This document shows positions 8,437 to 16,365 of a stretch of DNA of 64,000 nucleotides, one piece after another. The position numbers and the translations under genes were made by a program. This DNA is from a virus, in IMG/VR virus record IMGVR_UViG_3300044730_002015, positions 105,525 through 169,524 of that record, one strand, 5' to 3'. Below the pieces are notes generated by a model. That model searched no databases. It was not told the DNA's origin and was given only the letters and a program-made list of their open reading frames with translations. Within the stretch, counting starts at the first letter, position 1. Each line of letters begins with the position of its first letter.

Positions 8437-8464
8437 GGTGTGTTTCTCCGGTTACGATAATAAT

Positions 8465-8493
8465 AATTTATGCGAACTTGCTAGAGATGTCAA
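8465..8493 (-). promoter_or_regulatory. sigma70-like promoter (TTGACA-17-TAAATT)
   Basis: -35 TTGACA at 8488-8493 and -10 TAAATT at 8465-8470 with a 17-bp spacer, just upstream of the Bax-inhibitor gene. Confidence 0.6.
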
Positions 8494-8498
8494 CGTTT

Positions 8499-8720
8499 TT
8501 AGGCGTTATTAATGTGTCTTTTGTTCCAACTGTCCCACACTGTGACAGTTTCCCAACTGTGTGGCCAAGTCATCTGGAACTTGGCAAGACTGTGGTCATC
8601 CAAGAGCCCCAGACGGTTGCCTTGGATGGTGTGTTTGACTCGGTTACTGTTGGCCCAATTTTTGAGTTTTTGGGCGGCATCAGTACCTCGTGCTATCACG
8701 AGATACATGGGTTCTGTCAT
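8499..8720 (-). CDS. small conserved hypothetical protein
   Basis: 73 residues: 'MTEPMYLVIARGTDAAQKLK' then 'NWANSNRVKHTIQG'. It begins directly after the stop of the upstream gene. Its end lies next to the promoter of the Bax-inhibitor gene. Function not recognised. Confidence 0.65.
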   Translation of the reverse strand: MTEPMYLVIARGTDAAQKLKNWANSNRVKHTIQGNRLGLLDDHSLAKFQMTWPHSWETVTVWDSWNKRHINNA

Positions 8721-8942
8721 TTAATGTAGATAAGGTTGTTGTTCTAGTTGATCCAGTGTTTCGGAATCGATGGCCACAGTTTCTTGATCAAACTCTTGTG
8801 CCAGGGATTCTGGCACTCCAATCAATCTCAGTAAACTGCCCATATGTATGGTTTCAACTTCTAGTTCGACCAGGGTACCAAGCACAGCCGCAAATCTTGT
8901 GAGTTGCTCTTCGGTAAGGTCGTAATCCTTGAGATGTGGCAC
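8721..8942 (-). CDS. small acidic hypothetical protein with GTG start
   Basis: 73 residues from a GTG at 8942: 'VPHLKDYDLTEEQLTRFAAV' and onward, acidic and helical. Start choice rests on a TAAATA box exactly 5 bases before the GTG, the spacing repeated at other genes; there is no ribosome site. Longer frames would begin inside the terminator upstream and are unlikely. Confidence 0.6.
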   Translation of the reverse strand: MPHLKDYDLTEEQLTRFAAVLGTLVELEVETIHMGSLLRLIGVPESLAQEFDQETVAIDSETLDQLEQQPYLH

Positions 8943-8947
8943 ACTTT

Positions 8948-8953
8948 TATTTA
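8948..8953 (-). promoter_or_regulatory. late-type TAAATA box, 5 nt before a GTG start
   Basis: CTAAATA on the minus strand directly upstream of the GTG at 8942 and downstream of a terminator hairpin. Confidence 0.5.
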
Positions 8954-8960
8954 GCCAACA

Positions 8961-8986
8961 AAAAAGGATCCTTGCGGATCCTTTTT
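8961..8986 (-). terminator. rho-independent terminator
   Basis: Perfect 11-bp stem (8961-8971 with 8976-8986) around TTGC, with A/T tracts on both sides so it could act in both directions. It follows the gene at 9005-9343. Confidence 0.85.
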
Positions 8987-9004
8987 GCTTCAAGCACCTG
9001 CAGT

Positions 9005-9343
9005 TTAGGCTTCTACTGCTACACCAGACTTGGCAGTGGCCTTGGCTGTGGGACGAGCCGCAGGCTTGGTAGCCTTGACCTTGACTTCGCCCTTTTTAAC
9101 AGAGCGTGTCATTTCTGCCAGCTTGTTGCTGACTGCAAAACCAGCGTCGCCTTCTAACTTACGGCCATCCAGCATCTGCAGGATTTCCAGTTTAGACATT
9201 GGGCGCTCAAGGTCCTCAAACAGAGCGATGCTATGACCCAGGCCAATGTACGACTTTTGGCGCGCCACAGAGTCGGTGGCAAAACGCACTTTGGTGATAC
9301 CATTTTTGGTTGTAATACCAACTGCTGTAAACTTCTTGTCCAT
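9005..9343 (-). CDS. hypothetical protein with Lys/Ala-rich, histone-like tail
   Basis: 112 residues from 'MDKKFTAVGITTKNGITKVR'. The first 75 residues form a compact domain. The tail 'KATKPAARPTAKATAKSG' is a run of Lys/Ala/Pro/Thr like those of bacterial histone H1-type proteins and may touch DNA or RNA. It has its own promoter and terminator, so it is a single-gene unit. The ATG at 9355 upstream is out-competed by 9343 on spacing. Confidence 0.7.
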   Translation of the reverse strand: MDKKFTAVGITTKNGITKVRFATDSVARQKSYIGLGHSIALFEDLERPMSKLEILQMLDGRKLEGDAGFAVSNKLAEMTRSVKKGEVKVKATKPAARPTAKATAKSGVAVEA

Positions 9344-9398
9344 ACTATGCCTCACTTATCAAAGTTGAAAAAATCAGCGACAGTGTCACTGTACCACT

Positions 9399-9427
9399 AC
9401 TATAACAGGAATGGATTTTCCTGTCAA
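9399..9427 (-). promoter_or_regulatory. sigma70-like promoter (TTGACA-17-TATAGT)
   Basis: -35 TTGACA at 9422-9427, -10 TATAGT at 9399-9404, 17-bp spacer, upstream of the gene at 9343. Confidence 0.7.
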
Positions 9428-9475
9428 CATTGGATTTGGCCAAAATCTCAGTTTTGACCAAACCAAATTCCTTTA

Positions 9476-9817
9476 TCATCGGATCAGCACCTTTTCGTCC
9501 CGGGCCACTCGATGACCATAAATCTTATGACCAATTTCACGCACACGGTCGGCCATGGCCTGCGGCGCACGTTCGAAAGCATCCACTATGTCTTGTACCG
9601 AAACATCATCTGTGGTTTCAATCACATAGATCTCATAGTGCCTGTGACTATTGACCTGTGCGCGGAGTTGCCACACGGTGAGATTCAAAGGCAAGGGTAC
9701 TTTGTTGGGATTTTCACCTTTCAATATGGCCAACACACGCTGTTGGTCAAAGTCGTCGATACGAACCGCAGACTCAAGGCCATAACAGTCCCACATCACG
9801 GCTACTTGCTTGCTCAT
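9476..9817 (-). CDS. conserved hypothetical protein
   Basis: 113 residues: 'MSKQVAVMWDCYGLESAVRI' with a central 'LNLTVWQLRAQVNSHRHYEIYV' pattern and a helical C-terminus. Its start overlaps the stop of the gene upstream (ATGA). Similar proteins accompany replication-region genes in T4-like phages, but no role is known. Confidence 0.7.
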   Translation of the reverse strand: MSKQVAVMWDCYGLESAVRIDDFDQQRVLAILKGENPNKVPLPLNLTVWQLRAQVNSHRHYEIYVIETTDDVSVQDIVDAFERAPQAMADRVREIGHKIYGHRVARDEKVLIR

Positions 9818-10458
9818 GACAGGACCTTTACACGGTTCAGTTGAGTCTGATAGTCATCGCGATGTGCTTTCACAGTGCCACGGATGCTATAGCGTCCTGG
9901 CTTGAGTTGTTCTTTGTAGGCAAAAAACGCCACACAACCATCATCGGTCTTGGCCGTGGTAAAGAACACACCATAGTTCACGCTGAAGTTGCTTCGCACC
10001 ACTTCAATGTTGACAGTGACTTTGGCACCCACTGCGCCCAGATACGACTGGGCACGATCAGCGATCTTTTCTTCCTGTTGACGGTGCTGTTCCACACGAG
10101 CCACAGTCTGTGGCACTGACGCCAGCAGAGCCAGGTGATAGCGATCCGCATCTGTGATGGTGTCACGATTGGCCACTTCTAGAATCACGCTGTCATACTG
10201 ATTGATGTCGTTGGCCAATTTTTTCATGATCAGGCCACGGCAGTGAGCCAGCAGTTCTTTACCGCGAGCAAGATCGGCTTCGGTGGCCTTGTCACCGTCA
10301 ATGATATACTGCAACAGCCGGACCTTGTTGCTTATGGTTCCCGGGGTCACATCACCATCTTTGAAGTAACCGCCCAGTTCACGATGCACACGAGCCGACA
10401 GGGCAAAGGCCTGCTCAATGGTGATTTCTACCTTGGGCTGTGCTGTGCGTGGTTTCAT
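9814..10458 (-). CDS. conserved hypothetical protein with OB-like C-terminus
   Basis: 214 residues from 'MKPRTAQPKVEITIEQAFAL', a helical N-terminal two-thirds, then a beta-rich end with 'LKPGRYSIRGTVKAHRDDY' and 'TQLNRVKVLS', which resembles an OB-type barrel. The ATG at 10458 has an AAGGAG site; an upstream start at 10506 would fall inside the promoter. Nucleic-acid binding is possible but not shown. Confidence 0.7.
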   Translation of the reverse strand: MKPRTAQPKVEITIEQAFALSARVHRELGGYFKDGDVTPGTISNKVRLLQYIIDGDKATEADLARGKELLAHCRGLIMKKLANDINQYDSVILEVANRDTITDADRYHLALLASVPQTVARVEQHRQQEEKIADRAQSYLGAVGAKVTVNIEVVRSNFSVNYGVFFTTAKTDDGCVAFFAYKEQLKPGRYSIRGTVKAHRDDYQTQLNRVKVLS

Positions 10459-10488
10459 GGTTGGCTCCTTGTTGTTCACTATACCCAT

Positions 10489-10517
10489 ATTATAGCAGAT
10501 TACCATTTTCTGGTCAA
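10489..10517 (-). promoter_or_regulatory. sigma70-like promoter (TTGACC-17-TATAAT)
   Basis: -35 TTGACC at 10512-10517, consensus -10 TATAAT at 10489-10494, TGC before the -10. Confidence 0.8.
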
Positions 10518-10521
10518 CCGC

Positions 10522-10620
10522 CTAGTACCCCAGGGCTATCAGCCATAAAGCTGCGATAACACCAACGTACCAGTAAGCTGTAAAGCTCAATGCTATGATA
10601 ATCAGCCAACTGTAGATCAT
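10522..10620 (-). CDS. 32-residue membrane peptide
   Basis: ATG at 10620 inside the stop of the upstream gene (ATGA). Almost the whole peptide is hydrophobic: 'MIYSWLIIIALSFTAYWYVG' then 'VIAALWLIALGY', enough for one transmembrane pass. Ends just before the next promoter. Confidence 0.6.
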   Translation of the reverse strand: MIYSWLIIIALSFTAYWYVGVIAALWLIALGY

Positions 10621-10796
10621 TGCAGTGCCTCCGGTGCTGGTTGCACACCATATTTGATCTGCGCCGCCAGTTCCACCACTCGATGAAACTCTGTGAGTTC
10701 ATCTTCGGATGCCAGCACTTCGGGAGCATTTTGCATGACCACACTCCAGATCCGTTGCATATCTTCCAAGGTAAGCCAAGTCTCGATGCCGTCCAT
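10617..10796 (-). CDS. small acidic helical protein
   Basis: 59 residues: 'MDGIETWLTLEDMQRIWSVV' and on to 'QPAPEALQ'. It is joined to both neighbours by TAATG and ATGA overlaps, so it belongs to a three-gene mini-operon. Function unknown. Confidence 0.6.
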   Translation of the reverse strand: MDGIETWLTLEDMQRIWSVVMQNAPEVLASEDELTEFHRVVELAAQIKYGVQPAPEALQ

Positions 10797-10930
10797 TATT
10801 GTTTCACCGAGTCTTTGACCACTGCCTTGGCTGAATCTACACCGCGGTCGGCCAGTGCCGCCATATCTGAAAATGTCACGCCTGCCCCACCAATGATGAT
10901 GCCAGCCACGAATGCGATAAAGACTTTCAT
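10796..10930 (-). CDS. 44-residue protein with N-terminal membrane segment
   Basis: ATG at 10930 with a GGAGG site. 'MKVFIAFVAGIIIGGAGVTF' forms a Gly-rich membrane helix or uncleaved signal; the rest is polar ('ADRGVDSAKAVVKDSVKQ'). First gene of the mini-operon. Confidence 0.6.
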   Translation of the reverse strand: MKVFIAFVAGIIIGGAGVTFSDMAALADRGVDSAKAVVKDSVKQ

Positions 10931-10949
10931 AATGCCTCCAGAGTTAAAG

Positions 10950-11252
10950 TTAAACCTGTAAACCTTGTTTGAGATGCAGTTCTACCGCTGTTTCAGATCC
11001 CCAGCATACACTGGGCAACCTGTTGAAAACGAACTGACAGATGGGCTTGAGTAGAGCCAAGTTGTCATCATCGGCATAGATCACAGCCATCTGCAGATCG
11101 TTGCTGAGTACCGCGGTCAGAAACGAACCCGGACTGCGGCTTTCAAACACATAGCGTTCCAATGCTGTAACAGTCTTGGCAGGAATGTCATAGCCACGAC
11201 TGTCCAGTCTATCGGCAGCCACTTCGGGAAACATCGCCAGCACCTGTCCCAT
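10950..11252 (-). CDS. conserved phage hypothetical protein
   Basis: 100 residues. The block 'FLTAVLSNDLQMAVIYADDD' followed by 'LPSVCWGS' is a pattern found in many unrelated tailed phages, usually among early small genes. Function is unknown. Start overlaps the stop of the KOW-like gene (TAATG). Confidence 0.75.
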   Translation of the reverse strand: MGQVLAMFPEVAADRLDSRGYDIPAKTVTALERYVFESRSPGSFLTAVLSNDLQMAVIYADDDNLALLKPICQFVFNRLPSVCWGSETAVELHLKQGLQV

Positions 11253-11527
11253 TATACCCGCTCCAGGAGATTGGCTGGCACATTGTACATACCACGAGCA
11301 GTGTTGACCAAGATGTTCTTGATCTTGACACGGGTTACCGGACCCTGCAGATCCTGGCCCAGTTTGGGATGATAGAACTTCACAGTATCACCCACGCGGA
11401 TTGACACTTTCAAATCTCGGCCAATCTGGCGCCGGCGAAACTTGATGGCCTGGCCAATGGCATTGAGTTGATCATTGGTAAAGTTACCCTGCATGATCTC
11501 AATATTGATTTCGTTAATGGTAGGCAC
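11252..11527 (-). CDS. conserved phage protein with KOW/SH3-like fold
   Basis: 91 residues: helical start 'MPTINEINIEIMQGNFTNDQ' and then a beta part 'VGDTVKFYHPKLGQDLQGPV' with 'YNVPANLLERV' at the end. The beta part looks like an SH3/KOW barrel of phage small proteins that may bind nucleic acid or a polymerase. It is first behind the promoter at 11558. Confidence 0.7.
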   Translation of the reverse strand: MPTINEINIEIMQGNFTNDQLNAIGQAIKFRRRQIGRDLKVSIRVGDTVKFYHPKLGQDLQGPVTRVKIKNILVNTARGMYNVPANLLERV

Positions 11528-11557
11528 TGCTATCTCCTGATTGGTTACGATATGCTT

Positions 11558-11586
11558 AGTATAGCAAATCGGAAATTTTTGGTCAA
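11558..11586 (-). promoter_or_regulatory. sigma70-like promoter (TTGACC-17-TATACT)
   Basis: -35 TTGACC at 11581-11586 and -10 TATACT at 11558-11563. The -35 box also supplies the TGA stop (11583-11585) of the upstream gene. Confidence 0.75.
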
Positions 11587-11783
11587 CCTGCCAAGACTTT
11601 GAGTATGGTGGCCTGCAGATCGGCTACTTCCTCAGCGGGCACATAAAAGTCTGTCAAGGGATCATAGTACTCACCGGCACGGGCATCATAGTACAGCACA
11701 CGACCGTTGGGATAGTGGAAAGGACCTTCTAGACCCTGACGCGGACCAAACTCTTTGGAGTGCTTGAAAACGGTATATGCCAC
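11583..11783 (-). CDS. small conserved phage protein
   Basis: 66 residues: 'MAYTVFKHSKEFGPRQGLEG' then 'YYDARAGEYYDPLTDFYVPA'. The Tyr/Asp-rich block is a known small phage family without function. It sits alone between two host-type promoters. Confidence 0.7.
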   Translation of the reverse strand: MAYTVFKHSKEFGPRQGLEGPFHYPNGRVLYYDARAGEYYDPLTDFYVPAEEVADLQATILKVLAG

Positions 11784-11812
11784 TGTGGCTCCTGTTTGTT
11801 TACTATACCCAT

Positions 11813-11841
11813 ATTATAGCAAAACGGGAATTTTTGGTCAA
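11813..11841 (-). promoter_or_regulatory. sigma70-like promoter (TTGACC-17-TATAAT)
   Basis: -35 TTGACC at 11836-11841 and -10 TATAAT at 11813-11818 with the conserved spacer end TTTTGC. Confidence 0.8.
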
Positions 11842-11855
11842 CCGCTCTAAAACCG

Positions 11856-11879
11856 CTAGGTTAGTGGGCACTAACCTAG
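11856..11879 (-). repeat. 3'-end inverted repeat, copy 1 (TAGGTTAGT/ACTAACCTA)
   Basis: Perfect 10-bp stem (11856-11865 with 11870-11879). The stop codon TAG of the methyltransferase lies inside one arm. Related copies lie at 21636, 29195 and 49268, each at a gene end and just ahead of the next promoter. Confidence 0.7.
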
Positions 11880-12602
11880 GGTTTGACCAAAATGCTGATA
11901 AGCCCGGGGGTTGAGTTCAAAGCCAATGAATCTGCGATCCATGGCTAGCACAGCGCGGCCTGTGGAGAACGATCCGCCAAAGGGATCCAAAACCAAGTCG
12001 CCGGCATTGGTGCTGTAGTCTATGAATTTTCGGATAAATGATTCGGCCAGTTGATTGTTGTTGCGTATCTCACCGTGCTTGTATTCTCTGGGCAGGCTCT
12101 GAACACTCAGCCGGTCATTGTAGGATTCGGTGGTATCGTCAAATCTGCAGTGGGTGTTGAAGGTTCGTGGTTGTTTTCTAGTTTGGGGTTTGGCCCAGAA
12201 CAGCACATGGTAGTGACTGCTGACCCATTTCCGTTTGGTGTATACACCAAAGGTATACTGGGCAATGATGTGATTGATTTCTTCTAAGTCAGTTTCATGC
12301 AAAGCATTCAAGATATGATGCAGATTTGAGTAGCCACTCACGATGTAGATTGAGCCGCCGGGACGCAACACACGCTCACATTCCCGAATCCAGGTACTGC
12401 ACCAAGTGCCATACTGATCTCTAGGTACGTCTACATAGCCACCAATAACCTTGGATTCATCGCGATTGTAGTGCGTGTCCAATTGATCTCCTGCAATGCC
12501 ATAGGGTGGATCAGTGAAAATCATGTCTACGGAATTGTCCAAGACGTGCTGTTGCATACCCTCCACACAGTCTTGATTGTAGATCTGGTAGGAGTCGGTC
12601 AT
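11871..12602 (-). CDS. DNA methyltransferase (N4/N6 type, DPPY)
   Basis: 243 residues from 'MTDSYQIYNQDCVEG'. Catalytic motif 'FTDPPYGIAGD' near residue 34 and the SAM-binding 'LDPFGGSFSTGRAVLAM' near the C-terminus show a beta-class amino-methyltransferase acting on adenine N6 or cytosine N4. No restriction enzyme partner is present, so it is an orphan, probably protecting phage DNA or altering expression. The ATG is in an ATGA overlap with the gene upstream. A second such enzyme is at 21654. Confidence 0.9.
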   Translation of the reverse strand: MTDSYQIYNQDCVEGMQQHVLDNSVDMIFTDPPYGIAGDQLDTHYNRDESKVIGGYVDVPRDQYGTWCSTWIRECERVLRPGGSIYIVSGYSNLHHILNALHETDLEEINHIIAQYTFGVYTKRKWVSSHYHVLFWAKPQTRKQPRTFNTHCRFDDTTESYNDRLSVQSLPREYKHGEIRNNNQLAESFIRKFIDYSTNAGDLVLDPFGGSFSTGRAVLAMDRRFIGFELNPRAYQHFGQTLG

Positions 12603-12841
12603 CGCCACCTCATGGTAAACATGAAGTAATCTTCCTCGCCATCAAAATAAAAAAGGTATTCACCGGGATCGTGATCGTTAGGCAAGGATATCATTTGCCA
12701 GCGCCAATCTTGTGTGAGGTTTTGTCTGCACCACTGTATCACAGGGTCCAGTTCACCAAAAGGTTTGGAAGTGTGTTGGGCATAGTTAAAACTATCAGCC
12801 GAACGCTCATCAATACGATTGAAGTCTAGTTCAAGTTGCAT
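12599..12841 (-). CDS. small protein of the 'LRW-tail' family
   Basis: 80 residues: 'MQLELDFNRIDERSADSFNY', a middle 'VIQWCRQNLTQDWRWQMISL', and an end 'YFDGEEDYFMFTMRWR'. The ending (Asp near the start, a hydrophobic run, then RW) resembles the tandem small proteins at 45051-45944. Function unknown. Confidence 0.65.
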   Translation of the reverse strand: MQLELDFNRIDERSADSFNYAQHTSKPFGELDPVIQWCRQNLTQDWRWQMISLPNDHDPGEYLFYFDGEEDYFMFTMRWR

Positions 12842-12879
12842 GGGTCAGATACTTAGTATCTGCGGCACTCCGGCCCGTA

Positions 12880-13209
12880 TTATTCTGATGCTGGAGTCAG
12901 CCTAGGAATGATGTCAGCCATTTCCCGATCTATGGCACAAACCTTGCCAGGAAAACGACTTTTGAAATGTGTGCGTATTTCTTCCCAGGTACGTCCTTGT
13001 GCTAGAAACTCTTGGGTTTTTTCGCTGTAGACGAAAAACATATCATCCACTTGCTCTACCTGTGCTATGACCATGATGTCCGCCAACTGTAACAGTGCAA
13101 TCAATTTACGATTGCGCCATACCAAATAGCGTTCCAGTATCAGTAGCAAGATGCGATACGCCACGGCACCAACCACAAAACCCAGAATCAAGTACAAGAT
13201 AGTGTCCAT
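12880..13209 (-). CDS. membrane-anchored hypothetical protein
   Basis: 109 residues. N-terminal membrane helix 'LYLILGFVVGAVAYRILLLI', then a cytoplasmic alpha/beta part with 'TWEEIRTHFKSRFPGKVCAI'. The ATG lies 5 bases after a TAAATA box and lacks a ribosome site. Confidence 0.65.
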   Translation of the reverse strand: MDTILYLILGFVVGAVAYRILLLILERYLVWRNRKLIALLQLADIMVIAQVEQVDDMFFVYSEKTQEFLAQGRTWEEIRTHFKSRFPGKVCAIDREMADIIPRLTPASE

Positions 13210-13214
13210 AGCGA

Positions 13215-13220
13215 TATTTA
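13215..13220 (-). promoter_or_regulatory. late-type TAAATA box, 5 nt before the ATG at 13209
   Basis: GTAAATA on the minus strand, gap of exactly 5 bases to ATG. Confidence 0.5.
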
Positions 13221-13538
13221 CTTTTGTAAGTTTTCCATAAAAATGATCTTGCCGATGGCAGTGCCTAGATCCTGATCATCGTGTACGATGTGCAGTCTGG
13301 GTCTGGATTCTTCATTGGAGGTGCTAAGACCATGTATGGAGTTTGGGTCAACTTGTTTTTTGGTCTCCACGATCCAACCACCATTGGCTCGATAAAGATT
13401 AAAACTCAGTGGCCTAGAATTCAACATTCTATCTTGCACGAAATCCTCGATTCGCAGAGGTTTGAGTTCAAGGGTGCATTGTTTGTGTTGTTCTGTTTGC
13501 AGCCAGTTATACAGCCTGCGTCTTAGATAATTCAACAT
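13218..13538 (-). CDS. conserved hypothetical protein
   Basis: 106 residues from 'MLNYLRRRLYNWLQTEQ'. A beta-rich centre 'NLYRANGGWIVETKKQ' and end 'LHIVHDDQDLGTAIGKIIFM' match an uncharacterised family of T4-like phages. Its start lies within the last 11 codons of the cupin gene. Confidence 0.7.
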   Translation of the reverse strand: MLNYLRRRLYNWLQTEQHKQCTLELKPLRIEDFVQDRMLNSRPLSFNLYRANGGWIVETKKQVDPNSIHGLSTSNEESRPRLHIVHDDQDLGTAIGKIIFMENLQK

Positions 13539-13995
13539 GGTTGACTTTCTGTTTGGGTGCTTGATATTGAAAGTGTGGTACCCATTGGTTTCCATTGCGT
13601 AAGAATCCCCATTCCCGTTGATGTGGTCCGGGTATGAACAAGGTCCAAGGTGTCACGCCAGGTTTCAACTCTATGCGATGATAAGAGCCAGCACCGCAAA
13701 TACGGAAATGACCCGGTCCACGCCATACCGGGTGCTCACAGTAGACATGGCCAAGGGTATCCAGTGTTGGTATCCATTCCCAGTATCCACCTTTAAGGAT
13801 CAAGGTAAAGTAAGGCCAAGGATGATCGTGCGGATCCCAGGGATCACCTTTCAGGAACTTGTGTACAAAGATGTTGAACGGAAATCTGCCACGATCTTTC
13901 AAAAACAGATAGTATCGTTCAAGATACGGCTCTTGATTTTCTCGATCCAGGATAACACGATGGCGTCCAAAATACTGGAAGATTTTTTTAAGCAT
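13507..13995 (-). CDS. cupin-like protein
   Basis: 162 residues with a cupin-type beta-barrel pattern: 'DPWDPHDHPWPYFTLILKGG' carries a His-x-His pair, and 'GAGSYHRIEL' adds a later His. A bound metal and small-molecule role is possible. It often occurs beside the gene family at 13218. Reaction unknown. Confidence 0.65.
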   Translation of the reverse strand: MLKKIFQYFGRHRVILDRENQEPYLERYYLFLKDRGRFPFNIFVHKFLKGDPWDPHDHPWPYFTLILKGGYWEWIPTLDTLGHVYCEHPVWRGPGHFRICGAGSYHRIELKPGVTPWTLFIPGPHQREWGFLRNGNQWVPHFQYQAPKQKVNHVELSKTQAV

Positions 13996-14044
13996 AAAAT
14001 GATTTTAGCACACTACGAAAATAAGATCAAGACCAATTGGTAAA

Positions 14045-16003
14045 TCAGTGTGCGGAATTTACAACTTCAATCTGGGTACCATCTTCTTTGATTGTGTGAC
14101 AAGTCCTGATAAATTTTACATCAACGGTGGTCCAATCAATTGGTTTGGCCAAAGTGTGAAATCTGCGTATTTGAAATTCGGGCAGTACTGAGTGCTGGCG
14201 TGATTCTTCCCAAGCGTCCCAAGCATATTTTACCGAAAACTTTACTGCCTGCGTTTCTCTAAATGTAGACATTTCTAAATAATCAACTAGATCCGCAAAT
14301 GCATCAATGGGCATAAAATCTGCGAACATTTGCCTGATCTTTTGGAAAATTTCAGATCTGTGTCTTGACCAAAGTTTCAACAACACATTGAATATAGGTT
14401 CTTCTACGCCATCCAATTCAACCTTGCGCCAATCTTTGTCTGCATACTGGCCCGAAGCCATAAGATCGAGATATCGATCAAACGGTTGATAGAATCCTGG
14501 CACAGCAACAGCTACTTCATATAATCTCCTGAGAGTTTGCCCAGCAGAGAAGTTTTGGTGCAACCGAAGATATTCAATCATTGGAGTCAATAAATGTTGA
14601 TTACTGATGATCATATCAAAATCGGTCATAAACATCATCTGTTTCCAATCATCGACTGTATAGCTCGAACTGCTGACCGGAATAAAAACCACTTGATCTG
14701 ACACTGTGGTGTTGTCGTAAATCGCGATGTAATCTTGATCCAATAGCTGTACCTGCTCGCCGCCTTCACCTTCCATGCCCAAAGGTACCAATTGCAGTTG
14801 ATGTTGCTTGATATAGTCGGGATTGGCTGCTGGTGTATCTGGCATGACGAAAAACGGTGCGCGAGTCACCCCACTGTATTTGTTAAACACACGATGCACT
14901 ATGTTGCATTCTTCATAAAAGTCGTCCAATGTGCTGCCGGGCAGGCCCAGTATCAATTCTACATTGACTCCAATGTCATAATCATCTATATAGGATCTGG
15001 CCATTGCTATGTTATCTTCCAAACTGATATCAGTGCGATCTATGTTTTTAAGAGCAATTGGGCTGACTGTCTGTATGCTCATTTGATAGTTTCTAACCAG
15101 TCCGGATTCTATCAGCGGTGTTAACACAGCACGTCTTTTGTCAATCTGTACTTTAGCCAGGCCTCCTATGTACACATCATTCAGTTGATCTTTCAAGGCA
15201 GCAAACATTTCAGCGATCTTGGCGTCTCTAGGAAGTATACCAAAATTGGCATCTGTGATGTACACACTTTTGACTCCTATCACAGGAAAGTAACTGAGAT
15301 CGTCAGCAATATTTTCCATGCTGTTTGGTACTACCTTGGTATTGATACCACCGCCCCATTCGCAATAAACACAACCATATGGACATCCTCTGTTGGTTTC
15401 ATACAGCACTGTTACCGGTCTTCCGCTTTGTTGGCTGTATTCAGCGTATTTCATTGATTCATCTAAGTTGGTAGAATACACACCACTGGGGAAAACAAAA
15501 TCTCTTTTGTTGGGTTGTGGACCGCGGCCGCCCGGATGATAACTATTCCGGACATTAGACCAATCAAGATTGTTGTCAATGATAGAATCTAAGGTATCGG
15601 TTAAAAACCATTCCCCGTATTCGGTAGGTGTACAGGTGGCGTCAAACCAAGGATATTTTTTAAACCATAGCAGTGGAGATGTATGCGTGGTATTTTGATG
15701 TGGACCGCCCAAGACCAATAAAGCATTGGGCTGTAGTTTTTTCACTTTCTGAGAGACAATTTTGATTACATTCCAACTCCACATATAGCTGGAAAAGGCA
15801 TAGACATCGGCTTGATGCTGTACTGTGTCCTCTACTATATCCTCTATGCTCCAACCAGTGTAGTCTATCTTTGGAGCAATCCATTGCCATTGGTCAGGGT
15901 GCCGGCCATTGAGTTCATAGTATCTTTTGAAACTAAAATAACTGCCAGGTAAGAAAAGATCGTAGCGAGTGGTGTCAAATTTGAAAAAGTGAATCTTTTT
16001 CAT
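14045..16003 (-). CDS. radical-SAM enzyme with N-terminal cobalamin-binding-like domain, paralogue 1
   Basis: 652 residues. The cluster motif 'CPYGCVYCEWGGG' (Cys207, 211, 214) is the CxxxCxxC of radical-SAM enzymes. Before it lies a Rossmann-like region ('DVYAFSSYMWSW', 'LLVLGGPHQ') as in B12-binding radical-SAM proteins, but the DxHxxG base-off motif is not visible. 'GVNVELILGLPGST' is a further family block. A paralogue with the Cys at identical positions lies at 61557. The start is the ATG at 16003, 5 bases after a TAAGTA box. The substrate is unknown; glycan, lipid or RNA modification are all possible. Confidence 0.88.
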   Translation of the reverse strand: MKKIHFFKFDTTRYDLFLPGSYFSFKRYYELNGRHPDQWQWIAPKIDYTGWSIEDIVEDTVQHQADVYAFSSYMWSWNVIKIVSQKVKKLQPNALLVLGGPHQNTTHTSPLLWFKKYPWFDATCTPTEYGEWFLTDTLDSIIDNNLDWSNVRNSYHPGGRGPQPNKRDFVFPSGVYSTNLDESMKYAEYSQQSGRPVTVLYETNRGCPYGCVYCEWGGGINTKVVPNSMENIADDLSYFPVIGVKSVYITDANFGILPRDAKIAEMFAALKDQLNDVYIGGLAKVQIDKRRAVLTPLIESGLVRNYQMSIQTVSPIALKNIDRTDISLEDNIAMARSYIDDYDIGVNVELILGLPGSTLDDFYEECNIVHRVFNKYSGVTRAPFFVMPDTPAANPDYIKQHQLQLVPLGMEGEGGEQVQLLDQDYIAIYDNTTVSDQVVFIPVSSSSYTVDDWKQMMFMTDFDMIISNQHLLTPMIEYLRLHQNFSAGQTLRRLYEVAVAVPGFYQPFDRYLDLMASGQYADKDWRKVELDGVEEPIFNVLLKLWSRHRSEIFQKIRQMFADFMPIDAFADLVDYLEMSTFRETQAVKFSVKYAWDAWEESRQHSVLPEFQIRRFHTLAKPIDWTTVDVKFIRTCHTIKEDGTQIEVVNSAH

Positions 16004-16008
16004 ATTTG

Positions 16009-16014
16009 TACTTA
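16009..16014 (-). promoter_or_regulatory. late-type TAAGTA box, 5 nt before the radical-SAM start
   Basis: CTAAGTA on the minus strand with a 5-base gap to ATG at 16003. Confidence 0.45.
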
Positions 16015-16041
16015 GCATGGGTCAGCGGGCGGTCAAAAGGA

Positions 16042-16063
16042 AACAGGTGCCGAAGCACCTGTT
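16042..16063 (-). terminator. rho-independent terminator with UUCG loop
   Basis: 9-bp stem (16042-16050 with 16055-16063) around a TTCG tetraloop on the minus strand, followed by TTTCCTTTT. It ends the transcript of the HTH gene. Confidence 0.85.
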
Positions 16064-16092
16064 GTGACTTACCAGTCGACTGGTTCCTGCTA

Positions 16093-16365
16093 TTACAGGG
16101 TCAGGCCCATGGCTTTGGCTTTGTAACCAAGTGCCACGATTTCGCGGCTGGGTTTGCCCATTTCATACTCGGTAACATTTACACCGTTGCCTGCGCGACG
16201 CTGGTTTGCATAGACTGCATAGCCATTGTGGCGGATGCGGCTAACTTCGGCACCAATGTTCTTGATACCAAAACGCTTTTCAGCCTGGCTTGCGGTCACT
16301 TTCTGACCATTGTAAAGAGCGTTGAACAGTTTAAAAGTTTTTGTTTCAGGGTTGAAGTATTTCAT
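16093..16365 (-). CDS. small helix-turn-helix DNA-binding protein
   Basis: 90 residues. 'LYNGQKVTASQAEKRFGIKN' followed by 'GAEVSRIRHNGYAVYANQ' reads as a winged helix-turn-helix: the recognition helix is the segment around 'NIGAEVSRIRH'. Similar proteins are common early genes of marine myophages. Single-gene unit between promoter 16410 and the UUCG terminator, so probably strongly expressed early. Confidence 0.75.
   Translation of the reverse strand: MKYFNPETKTFKLFNALYNGQKVTASQAEKRFGIKNIGAEVSRIRHNGYAVYANQRRAGNGVNVTEYEMGKPSREIVALGYKAKAMGLTL

Noticed and set aside
11856-11879. Rho-independent terminator
   Set aside because: The stem is perfect but not followed by a T run; the sequence similarity with the other three copies points to a separate element.
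16072-16083. Palindrome CCAGTCGACTGG as an operator
   Set aside because: It lies downstream of the HTH gene near the terminator and no second copy was found; too little support.
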